Shown here piece after piece: positions 36,019-45,209 of a stretch of 64,000 nt of DNA. Below the pieces are notes generated by a model. That model did no database searches. It had not been told where the DNA came from and worked only from the letters and a program-made list of their open reading frames with translations. Made by a program: the position numbers and the translations under genes. Source of the stretch: Gammaproteobacteria bacterium (lineage in GTDB: Bacteria; Pseudomonadota; Gammaproteobacteria; Competibacterales; Competibacteraceae); NCBI GenBank assembly GCA_024234995.1, contig JACKNF010000001.1, forward strand, positions 62,001-126,000. Direction: 5' to 3'. The first letter of the stretch is position 1, and each line of letters begins with the position of its first letter.

Positions 36019-36930
36019 TTACTCATTGGCCACAGGAAGATTCAGCGCATCCCTCAGCATCGGCAGATTCCGCTGCACACAATCGATGCCGGCAGCGATT
36101 GCTTCGGCAGCATGGTCAAAATCCATCAGTCCCAGATGGGCCAGGCGCGGTATCAATACCACATCTGGTGGATCACCCGCCATGCGGGTCCGGGTGATAC
36201 GGTCCTGCATGATGTTAATCGCACCGGCCATGACATCAAACAAGCCCGGCGGCTCCTCTTCCGGCACCGGCGCTGCAGGCTGGTGATTACCTAGCATCGC
36301 TTGCCAGCCGGCGCTAAGCCGCGCCAGCAATGGATTCGGTAAAACGCGGCGCATCGTGCGCAAGTTGAAATGCCGGCCGACAATATCACCGTTTAGGTTG
36401 ACTGCAATCACTTGCTCGGCACCCATTGCCCGGCAGAGCGATATCGGTAATGGGTCGACCAGCCCGCCATCTACCAGCCAACGGTCCTGGTAGCGTACCG
36501 GGCTGAACAGGCCTGGCAGAGCAATGGAAGCCCGTACCGCTTCCAGCAATGAACCCGTCTGAAACCAGACTTCACGACCGGTGCGCAGGTCAGTCGCCAC
36601 AGCCCCAAATGGTTTAGGCAGCGTCTCAATCAGGGCCTCTTCGACCCGTTCGCGGAAGGCTTGCATAAGCCGCTCGCCCTCGACGCCTCCCGACTGCAAA
36701 TCCATATAGCGGATAATCTCCCACCAGTCGATCTGGGTTACCCAGTTCTCCAAGGGTTCCAGCCGGCCGCTGGCGTAGGCAGCCCCGACAAGCGCGCCGA
36801 TGGACGTACCGGCTATAACATCTGGGACGATACCGGCTTCTTCTAATGCGCGCAAAATGCCAATATGCGCCCAACCGCGCGCTGCGCCGCTGCCGAGAGC
36901 AATGCCAAGCCGGGGAGTGTGCGATTGCAT
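36019..36930 (-). CDS. Patatin-like phospholipase (RssA type)
   Basis: This 303-residue serine hydrolase has the oxyanion-hole GSGAARGWAHIG, nucleophile elbow GTSIGAL and catalytic aspartate in DGGLVDPLP. RssA-like patatins are cytoplasmic or membrane-associated and usually of unknown substrate. It lies 19 bp after the large helical-repeat protein and 63 bp before purU, so it is in a common transcript. Confidence 0.88.
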   Translation of the reverse strand: MQSHTPRLGIALGSGAARGWAHIGILRALEEAGIVPDVIAGTSIGALVGAAYASGRLEPLENWVTQIDWWEIIRYMDLQSGGVEGERLMQAFRERVEEALIETLPKPFGAVATDLRTGREVWFQTGSLLEAVRASIALPGLFSPVRYQDRWLVDGGLVDPLPISLCRAMGAEQVIAVNLNGDIVGRHFNLRTMRRVLPNPLLARLSAGWQAMLGNHQPAAPVPEEEPPGLFDVMAGAINIMQDRITRTRMAGDPPDVVLIPRLAHLGLMDFDHAAEAIAAGIDCVQRNLPMLRDALNLPVANE

Positions 36931-36949
36931 TTTTCATTCTCCATCGGGA

Positions 36950-39900
36950 TTATTCATCCGCTGGCGGCGCCAATGCCAGCACCCAGGCCGGTGGCTGATC
37001 TGTCATCAAAGGGCGGGTTAGCAAGGCGTTTGCTTTGTCCCGGGAAACTGATTTTTTTGCAGTAGCCAGCGTACTCAGTACGTTGCGTGCCGCCGGTTCG
37101 CTAACGGCATACGAGGTATCCTCCAAAACCGTGCTCAGCTGGTCCAGGATGAGCGAGAGCTTGCGCGGGGGGAAGCCAGCAACGCCGCCACCGATGGCCC
37201 GTTCCAGCGCCAGCAGCACGGTCGCTGATCCCAGGGGGCCAGTCACGCGCAGTGAGGCCAATGCCTGGTTCAGGTGAACAAAGCCTTGGCCGGTTTCCCG
37301 GATGAGAGGAGCTAGGGTTATCGCACCATCGGCGGGCGTCATTCGGCCATCGTTTAACCATTGCGCCATTAAATCCACACACACTTCGCGTTGTGCTGGC
37401 TGGGCAGCGGCTAAACTACGCGCTGCACGAGCCAGATGAGTCCGGATATCCACCTGCGGCAATCGACCCTGCATGAGCAGCTTCAGCGTCAGGTCCCGGT
37501 AATAGTCTTCTTTGCGGCCCTGTCGACACAGCCCTGCCTCAAATAACCGTTGCGCCAGTGGCGGGAATTGATAGGCCAGATCAGCAACCCGGCCCGGTGC
37601 CGCAAATTGCTGGGGATGCGCTAACAGATACGGCCACAGGAACGGATAAGGGGTATCGTAAATGAAGGAAACGCTAGCGGCGGCTGTGTGCACGGCATCG
37701 GCCAGTGTTTCGGTGACTGGGCGGGGGGCGAATAGCAACTTTGCAAATGGCGAGGAATCCGCGCCGGGGTGTTGCAATACCCGGCTCAGCCATCCGGCGC
37801 GTGGCGCGAGCCGTTCTGCAAGGGCGGATGCCCGGCCGCCGATCTGAGCATCGTCCAGCCCAAACCGGCAACGCAGGGCCGCGTTGAATAACCGGAATGC
37901 GGTGTTTTCCGGCGTATCAGGCGTGTGGTGGAGCACTTTGACACGAAACGTCTCGATAAGGCCGCTACCGTCAATACTCGTTAGTGATTGAAACAACCGC
38001 TCGTTGGGTGGTTGCCGCGCAAAACGATCGAGAAACCAATCCAGGGAGCGCCGGGCCCGGTCATCAGGCGCCAGCGCCAAGGCGACCGCTTCGTCAAGTG
38101 CCTCACTGCGGTTTTCAACCAGCGAGGCCAGCCGTGTCCAGGCGATGGCCCGTGGTTCCGGTAATGCCGGTAAACGGTACAAGGCTGCGCTCAGTTCATC
38201 GGCATCGAGCAGCGGGCGCGGTAGGCGTGCGAAGCGCTCGGCAAAGACTTCTGGCGCCAGCCAACCGGTAGTGTGCGTGGGAACCGATAGCAACGTCTCC
38301 TGTCCGGCAGCACGCAAGGCCAGCACATGTCTCAACCGCCGCTGTAACGCTGGACCAAATTGGATGTTCAGCAATTGCTCACCCCGGCTGCCTTTGGGGA
38401 AGGCGATCCATTCACCTGTCTGCCAGGCATGGGCTAATATCAATCCGGCCAGCTCGCCTGACGGACCTGAACCTGCCTCGCTGATTGCGGTTTGCCGCCA
38501 ATGATCGAGCCGGCTCAGCAGGGGTGCCAGGATAGCGCGGATGCGTCCGGTATCGTGGTCAGAGGGGGTAAAGTGTGCCATGCCAGCCAGGATGCGGTCG
38601 TAATCTGCTTGGGTGAACACACGGCGCTGAGTCCGGACTACATCGGCCGCTAGCGCCTCGGCTGTTTCATGCAGGGCAAAATCAGGCGCAGAAAGGGCAG
38701 AGGCATGACCGGCCACAGCGGGTTCCAGTGGCGGACACTGGCCGGTGGCAAGATAGCCTTCCAGTACGGCCAACCGTTGACGCAGTAAACCATTATTAGG
38801 TTGTTCCTTGATGCGCTGTTGCAGCAATGCAAGCCGTGCATCCAGATCGGCACGGTAATCAAGCGGTGTGGCATCCAGCATTGCTGGCTGCTCGTTGTTC
38901 GCTACTGTCAGCAGAGCGGTGAGGGATGCCTGTTCTACAACCGGTAAGGCTATCGCTGCTTCCTGCAAGCGTTGCAGTGCTTCGCCGCCGAAGCTGGATA
39001 AGGGAAATGCGCCGAACCAGCGTGCCAGTTCGTGGCGTAATGCGGCATGCGGGTTGCTCAGTCCGGCGATCGCTGCGTTCAGCGCCCGTCCAGTCAGTCC
39101 GGGATTGGATTTGACCAATTTCTTGAGCAGGCGCAGGCTGGATTTGGCGAGAACCTGCACTGGATTTTGTAACAAATAACCCAGTGCGCTGATCAATTCT
39201 TCGCCCTGGCAGGTATCCGTCAGAAAATACTTTTCAATAACCGCCAGCGCCCGCTTGCTGACGGCGGGTGCGGGAGCATTGAGGAGGTTGATGAATGCCT
39301 CAGCCTGTCCCCGGATTTCAGTATCGCTTAGGGCTAGCCGTTGCTGGAATTCGATCCAGGTTTTGGCAACGCCCGGCTGCAACGGACCTTGTAATTTGCG
39401 CAAAGTTAAGGCGATGAGATCCGCGCGCGCCAGACGGCCATCGGCCATGCGTGTAAACAATGACTCGGCCACTTTGGGGTCCATCAGCGGCTCGAAACTG
39501 GCCATGGTTCCGGATGGCGGGTCGTATTCCAGGCCAGCCAGGATCATGCCGGCATCATACCCATTCAGCGTCCGGCTGAAAAAGCCATCGCGGCGCATCG
39601 CCCGGCCCAGATGCGGCGCCAGCGCCTCGGCCCAATCCGGATGCCGTTGCCGTGCCTCTTGCAACAAACGCGCTACGCCGAGATCGGCGCCGGTGAAGCG
39701 TGTCCGGTTTTCAAGGCCGGCGAACACATGAGTCAGCGTATCTCGCACCCAAGGTTCCGGGCGGTCCAGCAACACCCGGCCCGCATGCAGAATGAACTGC
39801 GTGCACCACACCGGGTATTGCGCACTGTAGCGAAAAACACTTGCTGTGCTGCCCTTGCCCGCCAAGCCTGCCTGCAACAATTGCAGACGGTTGTAGAACT

Positions 39901-40219
39901 CCATTAACTGGGTGTAGAACAGTTGCCGTATCAACTGGGCATTGTTGAGCGCCCCTTGTGCGGCCAGAATATCGGCGCGTTCGCGTAGAAATGCTGTTGG
40001 ATCGTCGCGGATCGCGTGATAGAGCTCAGACAAACTCACGCCTTTAGCATCGGCCCGGAACCGGCAGGCGCGCTTTAACACGTTCAGTAGATCCTTGAAT
40101 TCACCAAATAGTGCCCGGCGTTGTTCCGCCGTCAGGGATTGCAGCAAGTGACGCAATTGGCGGCTGTCCCCATGAAATATCTCTTCTAACAGAGTGGGAA
40201 AATCCGCGTGATCGCTCAT
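36950..40219 (-). CDS. Large helical protein, DUF6493-like, partner of SWIM-finger protein
   Basis: This 1089-residue protein is almost entirely helical, with HEAT/ARM-like repetition (ALAVIEKYFLTD, LLKKLVKSNPGL). I associate it with DUF6493-type proteins that sit beside SWIM zinc-finger proteins in bacteria; this is from memory and moderate in confidence. No enzyme motif is visible, so it is probably a scaffold. ATG at 40219 overlaps the SWIM stop by four bases (ATGA). In other genomes such pairs can be linked to MoxR AAA and vWA genes; none lie in this window. Confidence 0.6.
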   Translation of the reverse strand: MSDHADFPTLLEEIFHGDSRQLRHLLQSLTAEQRRALFGEFKDLLNVLKRACRFRADAKGVSLSELYHAIRDDPTAFLRERADILAAQGALNNAQLIRQLFYTQLMEFYNRLQLLQAGLAGKGSTASVFRYSAQYPVWCTQFILHAGRVLLDRPEPWVRDTLTHVFAGLENRTRFTGADLGVARLLQEARQRHPDWAEALAPHLGRAMRRDGFFSRTLNGYDAGMILAGLEYDPPSGTMASFEPLMDPKVAESLFTRMADGRLARADLIALTLRKLQGPLQPGVAKTWIEFQQRLALSDTEIRGQAEAFINLLNAPAPAVSKRALAVIEKYFLTDTCQGEELISALGYLLQNPVQVLAKSSLRLLKKLVKSNPGLTGRALNAAIAGLSNPHAALRHELARWFGAFPLSSFGGEALQRLQEAAIALPVVEQASLTALLTVANNEQPAMLDATPLDYRADLDARLALLQQRIKEQPNNGLLRQRLAVLEGYLATGQCPPLEPAVAGHASALSAPDFALHETAEALAADVVRTQRRVFTQADYDRILAGMAHFTPSDHDTGRIRAILAPLLSRLDHWRQTAISEAGSGPSGELAGLILAHAWQTGEWIAFPKGSRGEQLLNIQFGPALQRRLRHVLALRAAGQETLLSVPTHTTGWLAPEVFAERFARLPRPLLDADELSAALYRLPALPEPRAIAWTRLASLVENRSEALDEAVALALAPDDRARRSLDWFLDRFARQPPNERLFQSLTSIDGSGLIETFRVKVLHHTPDTPENTAFRLFNAALRCRFGLDDAQIGGRASALAERLAPRAGWLSRVLQHPGADSSPFAKLLFAPRPVTETLADAVHTAAASVSFIYDTPYPFLWPYLLAHPQQFAAPGRVADLAYQFPPLAQRLFEAGLCRQGRKEDYYRDLTLKLLMQGRLPQVDIRTHLARAARSLAAAQPAQREVCVDLMAQWLNDGRMTPADGAITLAPLIRETGQGFVHLNQALASLRVTGPLGSATVLLALERAIGGGVAGFPPRKLSLILDQLSTVLEDTSYAVSEPAARNVLSTLATAKKSVSRDKANALLTRPLMTDQPPAWVLALAPPADE

Positions 40220-41604
40220 AGGGTTTTCTCTGCAGCAAAACGTAGTGCTATCAGATGCTTGCATGGCCCGCGCTGCAATTTGTGCTGATCAATCCACGGG
40301 CAGGTGCAGTGGCCTTCTTGCAAATAGCCTTGGGCGTCCACGCGCAACGCCACCGGGTAATAGCCGCTTTCCCCGCGCACCCAGCCATTGGCGATCAACT
40401 CACCAGCACGCCGTTCGCAGTGTTCCACATCGACCGCCTGCTTTGTCAGCAGCGCCTGAGACCCCTTGAGCCGGTCAGGTTGATAGCGGCTACCTAACAG
40501 AAACGGCAATTGCCGGTAGAAATACAAGTCACGATCCCGGTCAAAGCCGAGGATGCCCTGCTGCGCCAGCCGATCAACGATTTCAGTGGCATAAGGCAGG
40601 GCAAGATCTTGGTGCTGGGCCAGATCGGTGATGCTGAAATGATTGAGGCTGGCCACCGCGGCGCGGGCCAGTGCCAGATCCGCCTCGTCTGCATCCACTG
40701 CGCTTAACTGGCGCAGCGCATCGCCATCGCCGGAAAAACCATGCGCCGCCGCGCCCGACAGGCCGAGCGTGAACTGAGCGGTTCCGGTATCCGCTACCCA
40801 CAGCGAAGCACCGGTGGCCTCGGTTTGATAAACGCGCAGGGTTTTCAAATCGGGCAGAACCGTGTGCAGCAAGCGCAACCGTTGACCGTCGTTGACCGCG
40901 ATGAAGCCATCTTTGCCGGCTGCCGGTTGCCGGTACAGAATTTCCGGCTTGTGACGTCTTGGCACCAGAAATAGCGGGGTTTTACTAGCGCTAGCAGGTA
41001 CTTGCATCAATAACTGGCCGGCAGTCAGGCGATCGAGTTCAAAACGTGGCTGCATTTGGCGATGCACCGCTTGCACCTGTAAAAAACCTTTGATCCAGCG
41101 CTCTGGCAGCTTCACGGTGTGTTCCACTGCTACGCCCTGTGCTGTTTTCAGTTTGATCGACTGCTCGCCCATCTCAAAATGCGCTGGTTTGCCGGGCCGC
41201 AGTTGCGCCAGATGGCTAAGAAAAGTGCTGTTGAAATCGACGTTGGTCGTGCCACTGCGATAGAACATGCCATCGGTGAAAACATTTTCTGTCAAGTCGG
41301 CACGGGCATAGACGCTAGCGCAACTGGAGAAGCACTCCATGCGCAGCAGCCGATGGCCGGACGTAATGACCGGGTCGAGCAGCCGCCACAGATCGGGCCG
41401 GTAAAATCGCGACTCCACCGTTTGCCGTAAGCCAAGCAGTAGATTGCGAAAGACCAGCGGTTGAGCAATTTGCCCAGAGAAGATAGCCGGTAGCGCTGCC
41501 GGTTGCGGCTCTCCTGTCAGTCCGGTTGAGGCCAGAAACACCAACATGAGGCCAGCCTGACTCTCGACCAGACTCGGCTGCCGGTAGCGGGTGATGAAAT
41601 CCAT
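40216..41604 (-). CDS. SWIM zinc-finger protein
   Basis: This 462-residue protein carries a C-terminal SWIM motif CxCx(n)CxH: HCTCPW...GPCKHL near residues 438-455. The N-terminal part has no recognisable enzyme domain. SWIM fingers bind DNA or proteins. It is translationally coupled to the large helical protein downstream and follows moaB by 21 bp; the pair is likely a functional unit. ATG at 41604 has AAAGGG 9 bases upstream. Confidence 0.82.
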   Translation of the reverse strand: MDFITRYRQPSLVESQAGLMLVFLASTGLTGEPQPAALPAIFSGQIAQPLVFRNLLLGLRQTVESRFYRPDLWRLLDPVITSGHRLLRMECFSSCASVYARADLTENVFTDGMFYRSGTTNVDFNSTFLSHLAQLRPGKPAHFEMGEQSIKLKTAQGVAVEHTVKLPERWIKGFLQVQAVHRQMQPRFELDRLTAGQLLMQVPASASKTPLFLVPRRHKPEILYRQPAAGKDGFIAVNDGQRLRLLHTVLPDLKTLRVYQTEATGASLWVADTGTAQFTLGLSGAAAHGFSGDGDALRQLSAVDADEADLALARAAVASLNHFSITDLAQHQDLALPYATEIVDRLAQQGILGFDRDRDLYFYRQLPFLLGSRYQPDRLKGSQALLTKQAVDVEHCERRAGELIANGWVRGESGYYPVALRVDAQGYLQEGHCTCPWIDQHKLQRGPCKHLIALRFAAEKTL

Positions 41605-41625
41605 GATGATGCCCTTTTGTCATGA

Positions 41626-42144
41626 TTATCGTTCCCGCAACCGGGGCAATAATTCCACTAGATTGCAGGGGCGGGTGCGGGCGTCCAGTTGCGCCTGCAA
41701 AATACGATCCCAGCCAGTGCGGCAAGCGCCGGTTGAGCCGGGCAGACAGAAAATCAATGTCGCATTGGCCAGTCCGCCCAATGCCCGCGATTGCAGTGTC
41801 GAAGTTCCGATTTCTTCCCAGGACAACATGCGGAACAGCTCACCAAAGCCCTCGATCTCCTTGTCGAGTAACGGGCGAGCTGCTTCTGGGGTGCTATCGC
41901 GGCCTGTTATGCCAGTACCGCCAGTCACCAATACTGCTTGTATTTCTGGATCGGCGATCCAACGTGAGAGTATCGAGCGGATGCGGTAAATGTCATCCGG
42001 GACGATGGCCTTTTCCGCCAGCCGGTGGCCCGCTGCAGTCAATCGCTCCACCAGAGTCTGACCCGAAGCATTATCCGCTTCAGTGCGAGTATCGGAGACA
42101 GTTAATACCGCTATATTCAATGGCAGAAACTCAGTTATGCTCAT
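41626..42144 (-). CDS. moaB: Molybdenum cofactor biosynthesis protein B
   Basis: MoaB is a MogA-like protein that adenylates molybdopterin. VLTVSDTRT, VLVTGGTGITGRD and FCLPGSTGACRTGWD are signatures; the 172-residue length is normal. ATG at 42144 gives MSITEF, as in E. coli; an alternative GTG at 42153 lacks an SD. No other moa genes are near, so it appears orphaned from the pathway operon. It heads the minus-strand run towards purU. Confidence 0.93.
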   Translation of the reverse strand: MSITEFLPLNIAVLTVSDTRTEADNASGQTLVERLTAAGHRLAEKAIVPDDIYRIRSILSRWIADPEIQAVLVTGGTGITGRDSTPEAARPLLDKEIEGFGELFRMLSWEEIGTSTLQSRALGGLANATLIFCLPGSTGACRTGWDRILQAQLDARTRPCNLVELLPRLRER

Positions 42145-42188
42145 ACTGGACACTTATTGGTTAGGGAAAGAAAAAACGAATTGAATCT

Positions 42189-42216
42189 CTTGAAATCTGG
42201 CGTATTAGCCTTATTT
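42189..42216 (+). promoter_or_regulatory. Sigma-32-like heat-shock promoter for hsp20
   Basis: An exact CTTGAAA (-35) is followed after 13 bp by CCTTATTT, six of eight matches to the sigma-32 -10 element CCCCATNT. It lies about 40 bp before the hsp20 ATG. Confidence 0.7.
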
Positions 42217-42254
42217 AACAAGGTAACCATGATCTACTGAGAGAGGCTCTATCT

Positions 42255-42695
42255 ATGAACCCGACCCACTATGAACCCTGGCAACAAGTACAGCACTTGC
42301 GCAGGGAGCTGGACCGGATGTTCCAGCCTTATAACACCGTTGACGACCAATCGAGTGTAGCTACGTGCGACTGGATTCCTGCAGTCGACATCAAGGAAGA
42401 GAAAGACCGCTATGTCTTGCACGCCGATATTCCGGGTGTCGATCCTAAGCATATTGAGATTATCGCTGAAAACGGTGTCTTGACCATTCGCGGTAACCGT
42501 CCCGGCGAAACCCGGGAAACCCGCGCCGGCTACAGCCGGGTTGAGCGGCCTTGCGGCAGTTTTTATCGCCGCTTCAGTCTGCCGGATACTGCCGATTTGG
42601 CGCAAATTGTTGCGCGCAGCGCCAATGGTGTGCTGGAAATCGGCATTCCCAAGCTGACTCACACACTGTCGCGAACCATTAAGGTTGAAAGCTAA
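42255..42695 (+). CDS. Small heat-shock protein, Hsp20/alpha-crystallin family
   Basis: This 146-residue chaperone holds unfolded proteins. The alpha-crystallin domain (about 40-130) contains DIPGVDPKHIEI and the C-terminal IGIPK (IxI-type) anchor. A sigma-32-like promoter lies just upstream. A DnaJ-type co-chaperone and degQ follow on the same strand, so the group is a protein-quality-control island. Confidence 0.92.
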   Translation: MNPTHYEPWQQVQHLRRELDRMFQPYNTVDDQSSVATCDWIPAVDIKEEKDRYVLHADIPGVDPKHIEIIAENGVLTIRGNRPGETRETRAGYSRVERPCGSFYRRFSLPDTADLAQIVARSANGVLEIGIPKLTHTLSRTIKVES

Positions 42696-42759
42696 AATTT
42701 GACGCCCCATGGCTGGTGGAACCTCTCCGCCGGCCATGCCCTAACCCCCTGGAACCCGT

Positions 42760-43719
42760 ATGCAATATAAGGATTATTACCAAATCCTCGGTGTGAGCCG
42801 TGATGCTTCAGAAGAGGCTATTAAGAAAGCCTACCGTCGACTGGCACGCAAATACCACCCTGATGTCAGCAAAGAATCAGGTGCCGAGGAACGCTTCAAG
42901 GAGGTCGCCGAGGCCTATGAAGTATTGCGGGATTCGGAAAAGCGGGCCGCCTACAACCAGTTGGGCAATAATTGGCGAGCAGGCCAGGAATTCCGGCCAC
43001 CGCCAGGCTGGCAAGGACGAGAAGGAGCGCGTACTTACACCAGCGGTTTTAGCAGCCGTGATTTCAGCGACTTCTTCGAGTCGCTGTTTGGTGGAATGGG
43101 TGCGGGTGGACGCAGTGGTTTCGCTGGCATGGGGGGGATGGGTAGTGGCTTCGCAACTCCTGGGCAGGATCAGACGGTGGGACTGGAAATCAGCCTGGAG
43201 GAAGCCTATCACGGCGGTAGCCGCGCTCTGCAATTGCAAACGCCGGAGCGGGATGCTAGCGGCCAGGTAGTGAGCCGGACACGCACCTTGAACGTCAAAA
43301 TTCCCGCAGGTGTGACGAATGGGCAGAAAATCCGGTTGAGCGGCCAAGGCAGCGCGGGAATGAGGGGTGGACCCAGCGGTGATCTCTATCTGGAAGTGTC
43401 GCTTAGACCGCACCACCTCTATAAATTGCGCGAGCGTGATGTCAGTGTGGAATTGCCGTTGGCGCCTTGGGAAGCTGCTTTGGGTTGCAAAGTCGAGGTG
43501 CCGACCCTGGGTGGAACAGTAACGCTCAACATTCCAGCCAATGCCAAGAACGGTCAAAAACTGCGGCTGCGCGGCCGTGGTCTGCCTGGCGATCCGCCCG
43601 GTGATCAATTGGCGGTGCTGCGCATCGTTAATCCGCCCGCTAATACCGAAGCTGCTCGCCAGATATTTGAACGCATGAAGAAGGAATTGCCTTTTAATCC
43701 GCGTGCACACTGGCATTGA
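42760..43719 (+). CDS. cbpA: DnaJ-like co-chaperone (CbpA type)
   Basis: This 319-residue protein has a J domain with HPD (KYHPDVS), a Gly/Phe-rich linker (about 85-140) and two C-terminal substrate-binding domains, but no zinc-finger cysteines, which is the CbpA arrangement. It would stimulate DnaK ATP hydrolysis. It starts 64 bp after hsp20 and may be transcribed from the same heat-shock promoter. Confidence 0.92.
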   Translation: MQYKDYYQILGVSRDASEEAIKKAYRRLARKYHPDVSKESGAEERFKEVAEAYEVLRDSEKRAAYNQLGNNWRAGQEFRPPPGWQGREGARTYTSGFSSRDFSDFFESLFGGMGAGGRSGFAGMGGMGSGFATPGQDQTVGLEISLEEAYHGGSRALQLQTPERDASGQVVSRTRTLNVKIPAGVTNGQKIRLSGQGSAGMRGGPSGDLYLEVSLRPHHLYKLRERDVSVELPLAPWEAALGCKVEVPTLGGTVTLNIPANAKNGQKLRLRGRGLPGDPPGDQLAVLRIVNPPANTEAARQIFERMKKELPFNPRAHWH

Positions 43720-43829
43720 TGCGGGATGATGGATCAGGATATGCATCTCCTTCCGGCTAAAAAACCATTCGGGGTGATCTGTCGAACCCCCGTGCTCTCC
43801 TGCGCACCCTGAAAGAGAGTTTTTTATCA

Positions 43830-45203
43830 ATGAATAGACAATGCTCCCTGCTGTTGGCTGTGCTGGCGCTGAGCTTGACCGTTGCCATGCCGTTGCCGGT
43901 TTCTGCTGCACTGCCAGCGATGATAGACGGTCAAGCCATGCCTACCTTGGCGCCGATGCTGGAGCGGGCGACCCCTGCGGTCGTCAATATTGCTACCGAA
44001 AGCCGGGTGGCTCTGCGCAATAATCCACTGTTAGACGACCCTTTTTTCCGGCACTTCTTCAACATTCCCGATCAGCCGCGCCAGCGCCGGACGCAAAGCG
44101 TCGGTTCAGGGGTCGTGGTGGATGCTCAACGCGGTTATGTAATTACGAATCATCACGTCGTCGAGGGTGCGGATACGATTACTGTAACCTTGAGTGATGG
44201 CCGTCAGCTTGACGCCAAGGTCATTGGCTCCGACCCAGAAAGCGATGTCGCAGTGATCCGCATTCCCAACGGGAACTTGATTGCCTTGCCATTGGCCAAT
44301 TCCGACCGTTTGCGGGTTGGCGATTTTGTCGTAGCCATCGGTAATCCCTTCGGCCTTGGTCAAACGGTGACCTCTGGCATTGTGAGCGCTCTGGGCCGCA
44401 CGGGTCTGGGTATTCAGGGTTATGAGGATTTTATTCAGACTGATGCTTCAATCAATCCAGGCAATTCTGGCGGGGCACTGGTCAACTTGAACGGTGAATT
44501 GGTTGGTGTCAATACAGCGATCATCGCGCCGGGCGGCGGCAATGTCGGTATTGGGTTCGCCATTCCGTCCAACATGGTGTCGCGATTGATGAACCAAATT
44601 ATTGAGCATGGCTCAGTGCAGCGTGGACAGCTGGGCGTATCTGTGCAGGATCTCACTCCGGAATTGGCGCGGGCGTTCAATATACCGGCCAATCAAGGCG
44701 CGGTCATTGCCCAGGTTGTTTCCCGCTCTGCGGCCGACAAGGCGGGCTTGCGGGAAGGCGATGTGGTGTTGCGTGTCAACGATCGGCCGATCCGCGACGG
44801 GAGCGGCCTGCGCAATGCGATCGGCTTGCTTGAGGTTGGCGCGTCTGTTCAATTAGAGATCTTGCGTGATGGCCGCCCGCTGACGATCAAAGCCAAGGTC
44901 GGTGAGTATGTGCCGGTCAAGACGGAAGGCGATGATCTGAATCCTCGGCTGGCCGGGGCCGTTTTTGAGGACATTGGACCCAGTTCGCCATTGGCCGGAA
45001 AGGTGCAAGGTATCCTGGTCGCCCGTGTTGAATCGGGCAGTCCGGCAGCGCAAGCGGGATTACGCTCGAATGATGTGATTACCGCCATCAACCGTCAACG
45101 GGTGTCCAGTACTAACGAGTTACGGCGAATTGCCGCCCGCAGCAATTCCCTGGTCATCAATCTGATCCGTGGCCGGGGGGAACTGCTGCTGGTGTTGCGG
45201 TAG
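43830..45203 (+). CDS. degQ: Do-family serine protease DegQ
   Basis: This 457-residue periplasmic protease has a signal peptide (VAMPLPVSA), triad His in TNHHVVEG, Asp in ESDVAVIRI and Ser in INPGNSGGAL, and two PDZ domains. Its LA loop is short, so it is nearer DegQ than DegP. GAGAG lies before the ATG. It follows cbpA by 110 bp, consistent with a stress island, and converges on the DUF4139 gene with 6 bp between stops. Confidence 0.94.
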   Translation: MNRQCSLLLAVLALSLTVAMPLPVSAALPAMIDGQAMPTLAPMLERATPAVVNIATESRVALRNNPLLDDPFFRHFFNIPDQPRQRRTQSVGSGVVVDAQRGYVITNHHVVEGADTITVTLSDGRQLDAKVIGSDPESDVAVIRIPNGNLIALPLANSDRLRVGDFVVAIGNPFGLGQTVTSGIVSALGRTGLGIQGYEDFIQTDASINPGNSGGALVNLNGELVGVNTAIIAPGGGNVGIGFAIPSNMVSRLMNQIIEHGSVQRGQLGVSVQDLTPELARAFNIPANQGAVIAQVVSRSAADKAGLREGDVVLRVNDRPIRDGSGLRNAIGLLEVGASVQLEILRDGRPLTIKAKVGEYVPVKTEGDDLNPRLAGAVFEDIGPSSPLAGKVQGILVARVESGSPAAQAGLRSNDVITAINRQRVSSTNELRRIAARSNSLVINLIRGRGELLLVLR

Positions 45204-45209
45204 AGCCTC

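Noticed and set aside
42877..43911. Minus-strand frame of 344 codons opposite cbpA
   Set aside because: It runs antisense to a clear DnaJ-type gene, has no recognisable domain and no SD; it reflects GC-biased codon use.
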